A stretch of DNA of 60,434 nt from Bacteroidota bacterium (GTDB lineage Bacteria; Bacteroidota; Bacteroidia; B-17B0; Aurantibacillaceae): contig JADJSH010000044.1 of the NCBI GenBank assembly GCA_016711805.1, forward strand, positions 1 to 60,434. Direction: 5' to 3'. Shown here piece by piece: positions 41,535 to 51,032 of this stretch. Every line of letters begins with the position of its first letter. Within the stretch, counting starts at the first letter, position 1. A program made the translations under genes and the position numbers. The notes under the pieces were generated by a model, which saw nothing but the letters and a program-made list of their open reading frames with translations, was not told the DNA's origin and made no database searches.

Positions 41535-41918
41535 TTAGAAAGGTAAATCGTCGTTATCAGAGATACTGCTATTAAAAACAGGTGCAGCTGTATTTTCTTG
41601 CATTCCAGCATTATTTTGAGCAGGAGCAGAAGATTGTCCAGCGCCAACTTTTTCAATTCTCCATGCTTCTAATGTATTAAAATATTTAATACCTTGAGGT
41701 CCATTCCACTCTCGTCCACGCAAATTGAATTGTACTTTTATTTCATCACCTTGATTAAAAGAATCAAGCATGGTGCATTTATCTTGAGTTACTTGAAAAC
41801 TCACAAATTGTGGGTAAGGTGTGCTTAAATCAGTTGCTAATACGAAATCTCTCTTTTGAAATTTGTCACTTACTTTCTGTGTGTCGTACTTTAATTTTAA
41901 TTGTCCTGTTACTTCCAT
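41535..41918 (-). CDS. DUF3127 domain-containing protein
   Basis: 127 residues. The core (MEVTGQLKLKYDTQKVSDKF, KRDFVLATDLSTPYPQFVSF, GDEIKVQFNLRGREWNGPQG, IKYFNTLEAWRIEK) is the OB-fold-like DUF3127 domain. It is followed by a low-complexity tail ending SDNDDLPF, which resembles the acidic, partner-recruiting C-terminal tip of single-stranded-DNA-binding proteins. A nucleic-acid-binding function is therefore suggested, but only by this analogy. Intact, with its own terminator. Confidence 0.88.
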   Translation of the reverse strand: MEVTGQLKLKYDTQKVSDKFQKRDFVLATDLSTPYPQFVSFQVTQDKCTMLDSFNQGDEIKVQFNLRGREWNGPQGIKYFNTLEAWRIEKVGAGQSSAPAQNNAGMQENTAAPVFNSSISDNDDLPF

Positions 41919-42072
41919 TGTATATATATTTACGTTATTGATTACAAATTAATGCATTAAAGCAAAATTACAAATTTAGAGGCCAGATTTTAGGAAAACT
42001 TAATCACAAAAAAGGCAATGTTTTAACAATTTGACCGTTTGGTAAAATAAAACATTTAGCACTTTAAGTAAA

Positions 42073-42780
42073 TTACACTCTTATTCCAATCAAAAGCACA
42101 GCATCCACTTGTTCTAAATTGCCTTTCCAAGCTTCAAATCTTTCATTTAAAATCTGCTTTTGCTCATCCATTGGTAATTTATAATTATTAACCAATAATT
42201 CTTCTAATGGCTTGTATTTGAATTTTTTTCCTTTTGGTCCTCCAAACTGATCAGCGTAACCATCCGTTAAAGAATAAACAATATCCCCTTTTTGTAAATC
42301 CATTTTTCTCAAAGTAAATGGCTTCATATCACTATGCTTACCAACAGGCATTTTATCGGCAGGACATGAAATTAATTCTCCATTTCTTACAATATAAAAG
42401 CTATTATTAGCTGCGGCATATTCCAATACATTATTAGTAAAGTCAAAGGCTGCTAAAATACAATCCATTCCATCTTTCGATTCCTCTTCACTTCCTTCTG
42501 GATTCAAAGAAGATATAATTTCTTCCCTTATATGATCCAACACTAAATTAGGGCTTGCTATTTTTTTCTCAATAATAGATTCATTTAAGTAGGAGATATT
42601 AAGCATACTCATAAATGCACCGGGCACACCATGTCCTGTACAATCTGCCGTACATAAATAAAATTTTTCTACATCGCTACCTGGGTGCTGATGAGAAATA
42701 GCGTAATAAAAATCTCCACTAACAATATCCTTAGGTTTGTAAAGGATAAAGAATTTTTTAGAATCTAAAGTTGTTTCCAT
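42073..42780 (-). CDS. Stand-alone SpoIIE/PP2C-type serine phosphatase domain
   Basis: 235 residues comprising only the phosphatase: FILYKPKDIVSGDFYYAI (first Asp of the metal site), YLCTADCTGHGVPGAFMSML (metal-binding Asp), DGMDCILAAFDFTNNVLEYA and GDIVYSLTDGYADQFGGPKG (later Asp residues), ending VDAVLLIGIRV. In Bacteroidota this domain usually follows a TPR or 7TM sensor; here no upstream coding region precedes the ATG at 42780, so the sensor part is absent. It should dephosphorylate a serine-phosphorylated regulator, but no anti-sigma or STAS gene lies nearby. Intact. Confidence 0.88.
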   Translation of the reverse strand: METTLDSKKFFILYKPKDIVSGDFYYAISHQHPGSDVEKFYLCTADCTGHGVPGAFMSMLNISYLNESIIEKKIASPNLVLDHIREEIISSLNPEGSEEESKDGMDCILAAFDFTNNVLEYAAANNSFYIVRNGELISCPADKMPVGKHSDMKPFTLRKMDLQKGDIVYSLTDGYADQFGGPKGKKFKYKPLEELLVNNYKLPMDEQKQILNERFEAWKGNLEQVDAVLLIGIRV

Positions 42781-42893
42781 ACCCCTAAATTTATAATTTT
42801 TTTTGCCAATTTATTCAAATTTCACAAAATATATTTTATTTATTTAGCATTCACTTATTTACCAATATCAGTATTCTTGGTATCTTTACTACT

Positions 42894-43592
42894 ATGACGA
42901 AGTCTAAAAACAAAATTACCATTCCAAAATCGAGCTTAGATTTTTTAGCTTTAATAAAAAAACATAACAATAGAGATTGGTTTAATGCCAATAAAGACCA
43001 ATTTTTAATAGAACAACATTATATAGAAGTATTTGCCGATGCCTTGTTAATGGAACTTAATACTCACGACGTGATTGAAACGCCAAGCGGTAAAAAGAGT
43101 CTGCATCGTATTTACAGAGACACGCGTTTTTCGAAAGAAAAAACACCATACAAAACCAATTGGAGTGGAAGTTTTAGAAGAGCCACAAAATATCGCCGCG
43201 GAGGCTATTACTTTCATATTGAAGCGGGGAACAGTTTTATTGCTGGCGGTTTTTGGAGTCCAAATCCCGAAGATTTAAAACGCATAAGAGATGATTTTAA
43301 TTTTGATGATGCGCCCATGCGTAAGATATTAAAGAGTAAAAATTTCATCTCTACTTTTGGAACATTACAAGGAGAACAATTAAAAACAACACCTAAAGGA
43401 TTTGATGCGGGAAGCGAGGCTATCGACTTGTTACGTTATAAACAGTTTTTAGTAATTAGAAAATTTACTGATAACGAAGTGTTGAGTGATGATTTTTTAA
43501 ATGAAGCAAATAAAACATTTAAACACATGCGTCCTTTTTTTGATTACATGAGTGATGTATTAACAACAGATCTTAATGGAATTGAAATTTAG
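42894..43592 (+). CDS. DUF2461 domain-containing protein
   Basis: 232 residues of a well-conserved cytoplasmic family (IPKSSLDFLALIKKHNNRDW, FNANKDQF, LHRIYRDTRFSKEKTPYKTN, WSGSFRRATKYRRGGYYFHI, GSFWSPN-like segment AGGFWSPNPEDLKRIRDD). The conserved Arg/Lys-rich strand and the RDTRFSKDK-type motif define DUF2461. No enzymatic function is established. Intact; divergent from the phosphatase gene with a shared upstream region, in which TATCTTTA lies just before the ATG as a possible -7 element. Confidence 0.9.
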   Translation: MTKSKNKITIPKSSLDFLALIKKHNNRDWFNANKDQFLIEQHYIEVFADALLMELNTHDVIETPSGKKSLHRIYRDTRFSKEKTPYKTNWSGSFRRATKYRRGGYYFHIEAGNSFIAGGFWSPNPEDLKRIRDDFNFDDAPMRKILKSKNFISTFGTLQGEQLKTTPKGFDAGSEAIDLLRYKQFLVIRKFTDNEVLSDDFLNEANKTFKHMRPFFDYMSDVLTTDLNGIEI

Positions 43593-43611
43593 GCTTCATT
43601 TACAAAACAGT

Positions 43612-43669
43612 TGTCAGTTCGAGCGTAGTCGAGAACATATATAGCATCTCGACTACGCTCGATGTGACA
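43612..43669. repeat. Inverted pair of the TCTCGACTACGCTCGA intergenic repeat
   Basis: Arms at 43612-43634 and 43647-43669 are complementary apart from one or two bases, with a 12-base loop. It lies between the ends of two convergent genes, where a transcript from either strand would fold into a long hairpin. Confidence 0.85.
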
Positions 43670-43689
43670 AAACTAGCGTTTGTTACTAA

Positions 43690-45150
43690 TTACTTCTTAA
43701 TCAACTTTTCAATCTCAGCCAGTTTATTAGTTGCAGCTGCATCATTAGGTTTTTGTTTTAATGCTTCTTCGTACATTGGTTTTGCCTCTGAGTAACGTTT
43801 CATTTTAAATAATTCATCGGCACGTTTAATGGTTGCTTTATATTTATCTGCTCCTAATGCTTGAGGGATACTATATTTTGCATCACCACTCCCTACTCCT
43901 GCAGAACCAGGTTCAGAAGAACTTGTGCTACTTGGAACAATTGCTCCTGTAGTTTCCTTTGCTGGAGAAGTTGTTTTTTCTTTTACAGGTTCTTTAGGGG
44001 TTTCTTTAGTTTTGGTGACTTTACTTTGAGCTGCCTTCTCAGCTGCCTCTTTAGCTGCCTTTGCTGAGGCCTCTTTTGCAATCTTATCAGCCTCTAATTT
44101 TTCCTTAGCTAATTTATCTTTTTGTGCTTTTTCTGACTCAGCTTTAGTAGCTTTAGCCGCTGCTTCTTGAGCAATCTTATCTTTAGCTAACTTATCAGTT
44201 TCTAGTTTTTCTTGTGCTGCTTTTTCTTTCGCTAAACGCTCTGTTTCTGCTTTTTCGGCAGCTAATTTAGCTTTTTGAGCTTTCTCAGCCTCTGCTTGAG
44301 CAGCTTTATTTGCTGCTTCTTGAGCGGCCTTATCTTTTGCTACCTTATCAGCTTCTAATTTATCTTGTGCTGCTTTTTCTTTGGCCAAACGTTCAGCCTC
44401 TAGTTTTTCAGCTGCTAATTTAGCCTCGTCTGCTGCTTTTTTATCTGCTAACTCTTTTTGCTTTAAGCAGTCACCTACTTTTGGCAATTGGTCGCTTGGA
44501 TAACGTTCTCCTGGAATAATGGTCATTGCTTTTTCATAACTTGCTTTTGCTAAGGGACAATCGCCTTTACTCAATGCAACATCTCCTGTATTATTAGTTG
44601 AAGTAAAATTATTCATCAAGACATTTTCAGCCTCTCTAATTTTAGTAAGCTCTGCTAACATTTGATTTGTATATCCCTCTTCATCATCAAATTTTTTACC
44701 ATTAGGCGTATAAACAATTCTTGCGAGAGGTTGCTGTAAAACAGAATAATTAATGGAAGGAAAAGCTTTCGCCATAATAACACCTTCAATTCCAAATGTA
44801 GGTTTGTAATTATCTTTCGCTAGTTCTTCTGGAACACCCATGGTTGATATTGCAAACTTTTTGGGATTACAACCTGAATAAGAAATGGTTAAAATATAAT
44901 CTCCATTTGCCGGAACATCAATTACGAAATCACCACTTCCATCGCTTTGCATTTGACTAATGGTAGTAGCACCCTTGGAAAGTATAATGGTTGCTCCAGC
45001 TAATTTTTCTTCAGAGATATCAACTTTATTTGTCAATTTAAAAGTACGTAACTCTACAGAACTTCTCAATTTCAGTGTCCATTCTTGTGCATTCAAAATA
45101 GTGTGCAGGCATAAACTAATTAAAAATATAACGAGCGACTTTTTATTCAT
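43690..45150 (-). CDS. Secreted protein: beta domain, Lys/Ala/Glu helix and C-terminal TPR-like motif
   Basis: 486 residues: signal peptide (MNKKSLVIFLISLCLHTILN), carboxypeptidase-regulatory-like beta domain (LAGATIILSKGATTISQMQS, GDFVIDVPANGDYILTISYS), a conserved region (SINYSVLQQPLARIVY), a TPR-like part (GDCPLAKASYEKAMTIIPGE), then about 160 residues of Lys/Ala/Glu-rich repeats (KAAQEKLETDKLAKDK) likely to form one long helix or coiled coil. A Ser/Pro spacer and a final TPR motif (ADELFKMKRYSEAKPMYEEA) end it. It is the shorter paralogue of the next gene, 8 bases away, so the pair arose by duplication. A periplasm-spanning or scaffold role like that of TolA is inferred from shape only. 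Confidence 0.82.
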   Translation of the reverse strand: MNKKSLVIFLISLCLHTILNAQEWTLKLRSSVELRTFKLTNKVDISEEKLAGATIILSKGATTISQMQSDGSGDFVIDVPANGDYILTISYSGCNPKKFAISTMGVPEELAKDNYKPTFGIEGVIMAKAFPSINYSVLQQPLARIVYTPNGKKFDDEEGYTNQMLAELTKIREAENVLMNNFTSTNNTGDVALSKGDCPLAKASYEKAMTIIPGERYPSDQLPKVGDCLKQKELADKKAADEAKLAAEKLEAERLAKEKAAQDKLEADKVAKDKAAQEAANKAAQAEAEKAQKAKLAAEKAETERLAKEKAAQEKLETDKLAKDKIAQEAAAKATKAESEKAQKDKLAKEKLEADKIAKEASAKAAKEAAEKAAQSKVTKTKETPKEPVKEKTTSPAKETTGAIVPSSTSSSEPGSAGVGSGDAKYSIPQALGADKYKATIKRADELFKMKRYSEAKPMYEEALKQKPNDAAATNKLAEIEKLIKK

Positions 45151-45158
45151 CTAAAGAA

Positions 45159-48097
45159 TTACTTTTTAGTTAATTTTTCTATTTCGGCTAATTTATTAGT
45201 TGCATAAGGATCGTTAGCTTTAATTTTTAATGCCTCTTCATAAACTGGTTTTGCTTCAGCATAACGTTTCATCTTAAATAACTCATCACCACGTTTAATA
45301 TTTTCCCTGTATTTATTTTCACCACCTATAGATTGTAAAACGGCATGCTTAGCGTCTTTCGAGCCAATTTTTCCATCTCCGGCTTCAGCTCCCGTATTAA
45401 TTGGCGTAATAATTCCAGTTTGATTTTTCGAATTTTCTGCAGCTAATTTTTCATTAGCAATTTTGTCGGCTGCTGCTTTTTCGGCAACTATTTTTTCTTG
45501 AGCAGCTTTTTCGGCTATTGCTTTTTCTTGTGCGGCTTTTTCTGCTGCCTTCTTTTCCTGTGCAATTTTATTTTTAAGAATCAGTTCTGCCTCTTGTTTC
45601 TCGGAGGCTTTTTTCTGAGCGGCTGCTCTTTCTTGAGAAGCCTTTTCCGCTGCTGCTTTGGCGGATGCCTCTTGGGCTAACTTTTCTTGAGCTGCTTTTT
45701 CCTGAGCTAACTTTTCTGCTGCTGCTTTTTCCTGAGCTAACTTTTCTGCTGCTGCTTTTTCCTGAGCAAGTTTATCTTGAACTGCTTTTTCTTGAGCTAA
45801 CTTTTCTTGAGCGGCTTTGTCTGCTGCTGCCTTCTCTTGTGCTAACTTTTCCTGAGCAGCTTTCTCTGCTGCTGCTTTTTCTTGTGCTAACTTTTCTTGA
45901 GCGGCTTTTTCTGCTGCTGCTTTCTCTTGCGCTAATTTATCTTGAGCTGCTTTTTCTGCCGCTACTTTCTCTTGTGCTAACTTTTCCTGAGCCGCTTTCT
46001 CTGCCGCGGCTTTTTCTTGTGCTAATTTTTCCTGGGCCGCTTTTTCAGCTGCTGCTTTCTCTTGTACTAATTTATCTTGAGCTGCTTTTTCTGCCGCTGC
46101 TTTTTCTTGTGCTAACTTTTCCTGAGCCGTTTTCTCTGCCGCGGCTTTTTCTTGTGCTAATTTATCTTGAGCCGCTTTTTCTGCTGCGGCTTTCTCTTGT
46201 GCTAGTTTATCTTGAGCGGCTTTGTCTGCTGCTGCTTTCTCTTGCGCTAATTTATCTTGAGCTGCTTTTTCTGCCGCTGCTTTCTCTTGTGCTAGTTTTT
46301 CTTGAGCAGCCTTCTCTGCAGCAGCTTTTTCCTGAACTAACTTTTCTGCTGCTGCTTTTTCTTGAGCTAACTTTTCTTGAGCGGCTTTGTCTGCTGCGGC
46401 TTTTTCTTGTGCTAGTTTATCTTGAGCGGCTTTCTCTGCTGCTGCTTTTTCTTGTGCTAATTTTTCCTGAGCGGCTTTCTCTGCAGCAGCTTTTTCCTGA
46501 GCAAGTTTATCTTGAGCTGCTTTTTCTTGAGCTAACTTTTCTTGAGCGGCTTTTTCTTGAGCTAACTTTTCTTGAGCTGCTTTATCTGCTGCTGCTTTTT
46601 CCTGAGCTGCTTTCTCTTGTGCTAGTTTTTCTTGAGCGGCTTTCTCCGCTGCTGCTTTTTCAGCTGCTAATCTTGCTTCTTCTGCTTTCTTTGCCGCTTC
46701 TTGTTCTTTTGCTAATTTTTCAGCTGCTGCTTTTTCTTGAGCTAACTTTTCCTGAGCAGCCTTCTCTGCAGCTGCTTTTTCCTGTGCTAACTTTTCTTGA
46801 GCAGCTTTTTCTGCTGCCGCTTTCTCTTGTGCTAGTTTTTCTTGTGCTAACTTCTCCTGAGCCGCTTTCTCTGCCGCTGCTTTTTCCTGTGCTAACTTTT
46901 CTTGAGCTGCTTTTTCTGCTGCTGCTTTCTCTTGTGCTAATTTCTCTTGAGCGGCTTTTTCTGTTGCTGCTTTCTCTGCTGCCGCTTTTTCTGCTGCCAA
47001 TCTTGCTTCTTCTGCTTTCTTTGCCGCTTCTTGTTCTTTTGCTAATTTTTCAGCTGCTGCTTTTTCCTGTGCTAACTTCTCTTGAGCGGCTTTCTCTGCT
47101 GCCGCTTTTTCAGCTGCCAATCTTGCTTCTTCTGCTTTCTTTGCCGCTTCTTGTTCTTTTGCTAATTTTTCAGCTGCTGCTTTTTCTTGAACTAACTTTT
47201 CTTGAGCGGCTTTCTCCGCTGCTGCTTTTTCAGCTGCCAATCTTGCTTCTTCTGCTTTCTTTGCCGCTTCTTGTTCTTTCGCTAATTTTTCAGCTGCTGC
47301 TTTTTCCTGTGCTGCTTTATCTGCTGCAGCCTTATCAGCCGCCGCCTTATCAGCTGCTGCTTTTGCGGCCGCTTCCGCCGCTGCCTTCTCTTGAGCTGCC
47401 TTATTATTTTCGTTCTCTTTTTCTTTTACACATTTTTCTGCTGCTAATAATTTTTCTTTTGGTACTACTTCATCTGGTAATAAGCTATTTGCCGTTGCAT
47501 AATTAGTCTTAGCTAACTCGCAATTTTTTTGCTAAAAGCGGCATCACCATTCTTAAGAGCGGCTGCATACTTTGCTAATAAGTCTGTTTCTTGCTGTCTG
47601 ATATCCGAAAAAGAAGCTACCATTTGACTTGTATAATAAGCATCATCAGCAAAAACTTTTTTACCTGGCATATACATAATACGCAATAAAGGCTGATTTA
47701 ATAACGAATAATTGACCCCCGGCAAGGGCTTTGACATCGTTACCCCTCCACTAATTTTAACTTCGTCTTTTATATTACCTTTAGTTGTCTCCGGCGGAAC
47801 ACCCATAGTTGAAATAGAAAACTTTTTTGTGTTACAACCAGCATACGAAATAGCAATTATATAATCGCCATTAGGTGGTACATTTATTTGAAAATCTCCG
47901 TTACCATCACTTTGCACTTGTGTAACCACTGTAGACCCCTTGTATAATATAACAGTAGCACCAGCAAGACCTCTTCCATCTTTTTCAACATTACTGCTTA
48001 CTTTTAATGACCAATCAGCCGAAGGCGTTGGCGTCTGACCTAGTATAATTGCATAAAAAAGAACGCCAAATAGAATAGTAAAAAATTGTTTTTTCAT
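45159..48097 (-). CDS. Paralogue with about 650-residue Lys/Ala/Glu-rich helix (frameshifted)
   Basis: The 5' part (48097-47513) has a signal peptide and a beta domain closely like the next gene (LAGATVILYKGSTVVTQVQS, YIIAISYAGCNTKKFSISTM, GVNYSLLNQPLLRIMY). A shift at about 47518 hides NCELAKTNYATANSLLPDEV, the TPR-like unit seen in the paralogue. There follow about 40 repeats of 15 residues with the pattern AAAEKAAQEKLAQEK, interrupted by KEQEAAKKAEEARLAAEK blocks, to about residue 880. The end is ADELFKM-like (RGDELFKMKRYAEAKPVYEE). Predicted length is about 979 residues, twice its paralogue; the difference is almost all repeat. An uninterrupted helix of this size would be about 95 nm, so it is a notable spacer protein. 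Confidence 0.8.
45690..47340. repeat. 45-bp coding tandem-type repeat array inside the long-helix gene
   Basis: Units of 45 bases (coding AAAEKAAQEKLAQEK on the minus strand) recur with third-position variation, alternating with larger units that carry a KEQEAAKKAEEARLAAEK segment. Synonymous differences between units show that copies are not all recent. The array is a candidate for length variation between strains and for assembly collapse. Confidence 0.8.
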
Positions 48098-48334
48098 GTG
48101 TTGATTATAATTTCATTTTATTGTCATATTGCATAGTCATGTTATCCTGTATTGTTTATTGCTCTCTTTACAACATGACTATTTCATATGTCGTATTAAT
48201 GTCACTTTTGTTTTAAAATTACCGAAAATTTACAAAGATTTACCCATTGTTAAAAAAAGGCTTAGAACTTCTTTTTCAATAAATTACAAAGATTTTATTA
48301 GTTTTATTTATCATTATATTCATTGATTCTCATT

Positions 48335-49876
48335 ATGTATAAAATACTAATCTTCATCTTTTCCTTGACTTTATTTGTGGCTTGTTCATCCAAGGACGAA
48401 AGTCATCAGGACTCCATGATAAAAACTACAGATTTTTGTACTTCAATTCACAGAGATACAAATGTGAGTTTAAGTCAAAAACTAACCCCCCTGGCTGATT
48501 CGATGACTCATAAAACAGGAGTTTATGTTTTGGAAGACGGAGATGGATCGATGGTTGCACGGGCTTGGCTAAGCGAATATGCTGAACATAGCATTGATAT
48601 TCAGTATTTTATTTTTACAGCAGATAATGTAGGATTAATAGCAGCAGATTATTTAGTGAGAGCTGCTGACCGGGGTGTGAAAGTAAGGATTTTGGTGGAT
48701 GACATTATGGTGGAAGCTGATGAACAAAAATTACTGACACTCGATTCGCACGAAAATATCTCTATCAAAATTTATAATCCTGGAACTAACGTAGGTAAAA
48801 CAATTGGAGATAAACTCGGTAATTTTGCAACTAACTTTAGAGGCGCCAATCAACGTATGCATAACAAAACATTTATAGTTGATGGAAAAGTAGTAATAAC
48901 GGGAGGAAGAAATATTGCTGATGAATATTTTGATTACGATCATGAATACAACTTTAGAGATAGAGATGTATTACTAATTGGTGGCGTCACTAAACAGATA
49001 AAAGAATCATTTTAATTATTTTGGAATAGCAGTTATGTAGTTAATGTAAAATCATTAATCGACACCACTCAATATAATTATACAGAAACAAATCGTTTTG
49101 ATAATTTACATCAGTATGCCTGCGACTCAAACAACTTTTGGCCTCAAGTGCGCGAAAAAATAAAACATATTCCTGAGACGTTTGATATGATAAAATCTAC
49201 AGGAAAATTACAATGGGTAGATAATGTGGAATTTATATCTGATCTCCCTGGTAAAAATGATGGATCAAAAGGATTAGGTGGTGGAGGCATTAGCACGTTC
49301 CAATTAATTAAATTAGTGTCACAAGCAAAAGATTCAATTATCATTCAATCACCTTATTTAATTACAACTGACGTAGGCAAACAATTATTTAAAGAAGCTG
49401 TAAAACGTGGTGTGAAAATTAAAATTTTGACTAATAGTCTTTCTTCTACCGATAACCTTCAAGCATTTAGTGGTTACCAAAGAGACCGAGAAGCACTATT
49501 AAAAACTGGAGTAAGAATTTTTGAATTTAAACCAGATGCAGCCATTCGTTTTGAAATAATGACTGGTGCTTTACAAAAGAAAATGAATCATACTCCAATA
49601 TTTGGCTTGCATGCAAAGTCAATGGTAATTGATGGAAAAATAACAGTGATAGGAACATTTAACTTGGACCCGCGAAGCGCTAACTTAAATACAGAATGCT
49701 TTACCGTTATTCATTCCGAAATAATTTCCTCGGAAGTTCAACAAGAAATGCTCATTGAAATAAAGCCCGAAAATGCTTGGGAAACAACCTTAACATTTAA
49801 TCCTGATTCAAAATCCACCTTAAAGAAAAACATCAAAGCAAAAGTAATGAAAGTTGTTCCAAAAGGAATCTTATAA
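48335..49876 (+). CDS. Phospholipase D-family lipoprotein, cardiolipin synthase-like (in-frame stop)
   Basis: A lipoprotein signal (MYKILIFIFSLTLFVACSSK; Cys at 17) precedes two PLD domains. The first has HNKTFIVDGKVVITGGRNIA (HKD motif), the second LHAKSMVIDGKITVIGTFNL with DPRSANLNTE. The overall plan matches membrane-attached PLD proteins that act on phospholipids. At 49013-49015 a TAA interrupts the same reading frame, just after QIKESF and before LFWNSSYVVNVKSLID. Two compensating T-run errors (giving ESFNYFWNS, like the family) are plausible, because the frame is identical on both sides. The ATG at 48335 leads directly into the signal peptide. Repaired length about 513 residues. Secreted lipase activity or cardiolipin synthesis is not resolved. 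Confidence 0.82.
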
Positions 49877-49899
49877 CCCTTCGACTCCGCTCAGGGTGA
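49875..49899. repeat. Variant intergenic repeat CCCTTCGACTCCGCTCAGGG
   Basis: A short palindromic element (arms ACCCT and AGGGT around TCGACTCCGCTC) followed by TGAC, directly after the PLD gene. It is related in sequence style to the TCTCGACTACGCTCGA repeats, and similar elements are common between genes in this phylum as I remember them. Confidence 0.6.
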
Positions 49900-49932
49900 C
49901 TATGAAAAGAATTATAAAAATAATAAAGTACA

Positions 49933-51031
49933 ATGACACAACTACAAGATTTAAACTCTCAGTTTCTAATTAATCCAAAAATTACCTATTTAAACTTTGG
50001 TTCTTTCGGAGCTTGTCCAAAACCTATTTTTGAAGATTTACAAAAATGGCAATTAGAAATGGAATCAGAGCCTGTGCAATTTATAACAGTAGACGGATTC
50101 AAATACTTAAAAAAATCCAGAGAAGCGCTGGCTAAATATATTCACTGTGATTCAGATGATTTGGTTTATACGCCAAATCCATCATATGCCATGAGCATCA
50201 TTACCAAAAGCTTGAAATTAAACGCAGGTGATGAAATTTTAACGACTGATTTAGAATATGGCGCCATGGATAAATCATGGAATTACTATTGCAAACAAAC
50301 AGGCGTTAAGTATGTTCGACAACCTATTAATTTACCTTTAACAACAAAAGAAGCATTTGTAGAAGATTTTTTAAAGGCCTTACTAAAAACACCAAGGCTA
50401 TTTTTATTAGTCAAATAACCAGTAGCACGGCATTAATATTACCCCTTTAAATCTTTCTGAACTAAAGGCGGATATTTATGCAGGCGCTTGTCATAAATGG
50501 ATGATGACACCGAAAGGTTGCGCTTTTTTATATGTGAGCAAACAACATCAACATTGGACAGATCCATTAGTTATCAGTTGGGGTTATGAAAGTGCCATGC
50601 CTTCACATTCACAATTTTTAGATTATCATCAATTACAAGGTACAAGAGACTTCACAGCTTTTTTAACAGTGCCTAAAGCTATAGAGTTTATGAATACTAA
50701 TCATTGGGAAGTGCAAGCCACTAATTGCCGAAAACTTTTACAAGCTAATGCCCAACGTTTTTGCGACCTGCTAGGAACAAAACCTTTATGCCCAATAAAC
50801 GATACATTTTTAGGGCAGATGTTCAGTATTCCTATTCATACAACAGAACCTGAAACTTTGCAACGCGATTTATTTGAGGCTTACAAAATAGAAATCCCTG
50901 TGATGCGACATGGTTCAGATGTATATTTACGATATAGTGTACAAGCATTTAATACTCAAAAAGATTTAGATACATTGTATAATGCTTTGAAAGAGATTAT
51001 AGCAAATACGGAACTTATTCAAATAAAATAA
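49933..51031 (+). pseudogene. Aminotransferase class V (isopenicillin-N-epimerase-like), internal deletion and frameshift
   Basis: The N-terminal half (LNFGSFGACPKPIFEDLQKW, YTPNPSYAMSIITKSLKLNA, GDEILTTDLEYGAMDKSWNY) and C-terminal half (ADIYAGACHKWMMTPKGCAF with the PLP Lys, HQLQGTRDFTAFLTVPKAI, LYNALKEIIANTEL) are those of PLP enzymes that resemble isopenicillin-N epimerase and cysteine desulfurases. Between them ISQITSSTALILP runs almost directly into NLSELKADI. The family has about 25 more residues here, including the IDGAHAPG segment whose Asp pairs with the PLP nitrogen. So about 80 bases are missing around 50446-50450 as well as a frame change near 50400. The loss of a catalytic residue makes an inactive gene more likely than a base-calling slip, although an assembly deletion is possible. 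Confidence 0.78.
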
Positions 51032-51032
51032 A

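Noticed and set aside
45690..47340. CRISPR array
   Set aside because: The repeat is coding, has no unique spacers and no regular repeat-spacer pattern; no cas genes are nearby.
45665..47506. 613-codon open frame on the plus strand, very rich in Leu and Pro
   Set aside because: It is the complement of the repeated Lys/Ala/Glu coding sequence (AAG/GAA/GCA give CTT/TTC/TGC antisense), so the lack of stops is a by-product of the repeat. No start context or family.
48335..49876. Two separate phospholipase genes
   Set aside because: The two parts are in the same frame, the region between is open apart from one TAA, and each part has just one HKD motif, as in the halves of one enzyme.
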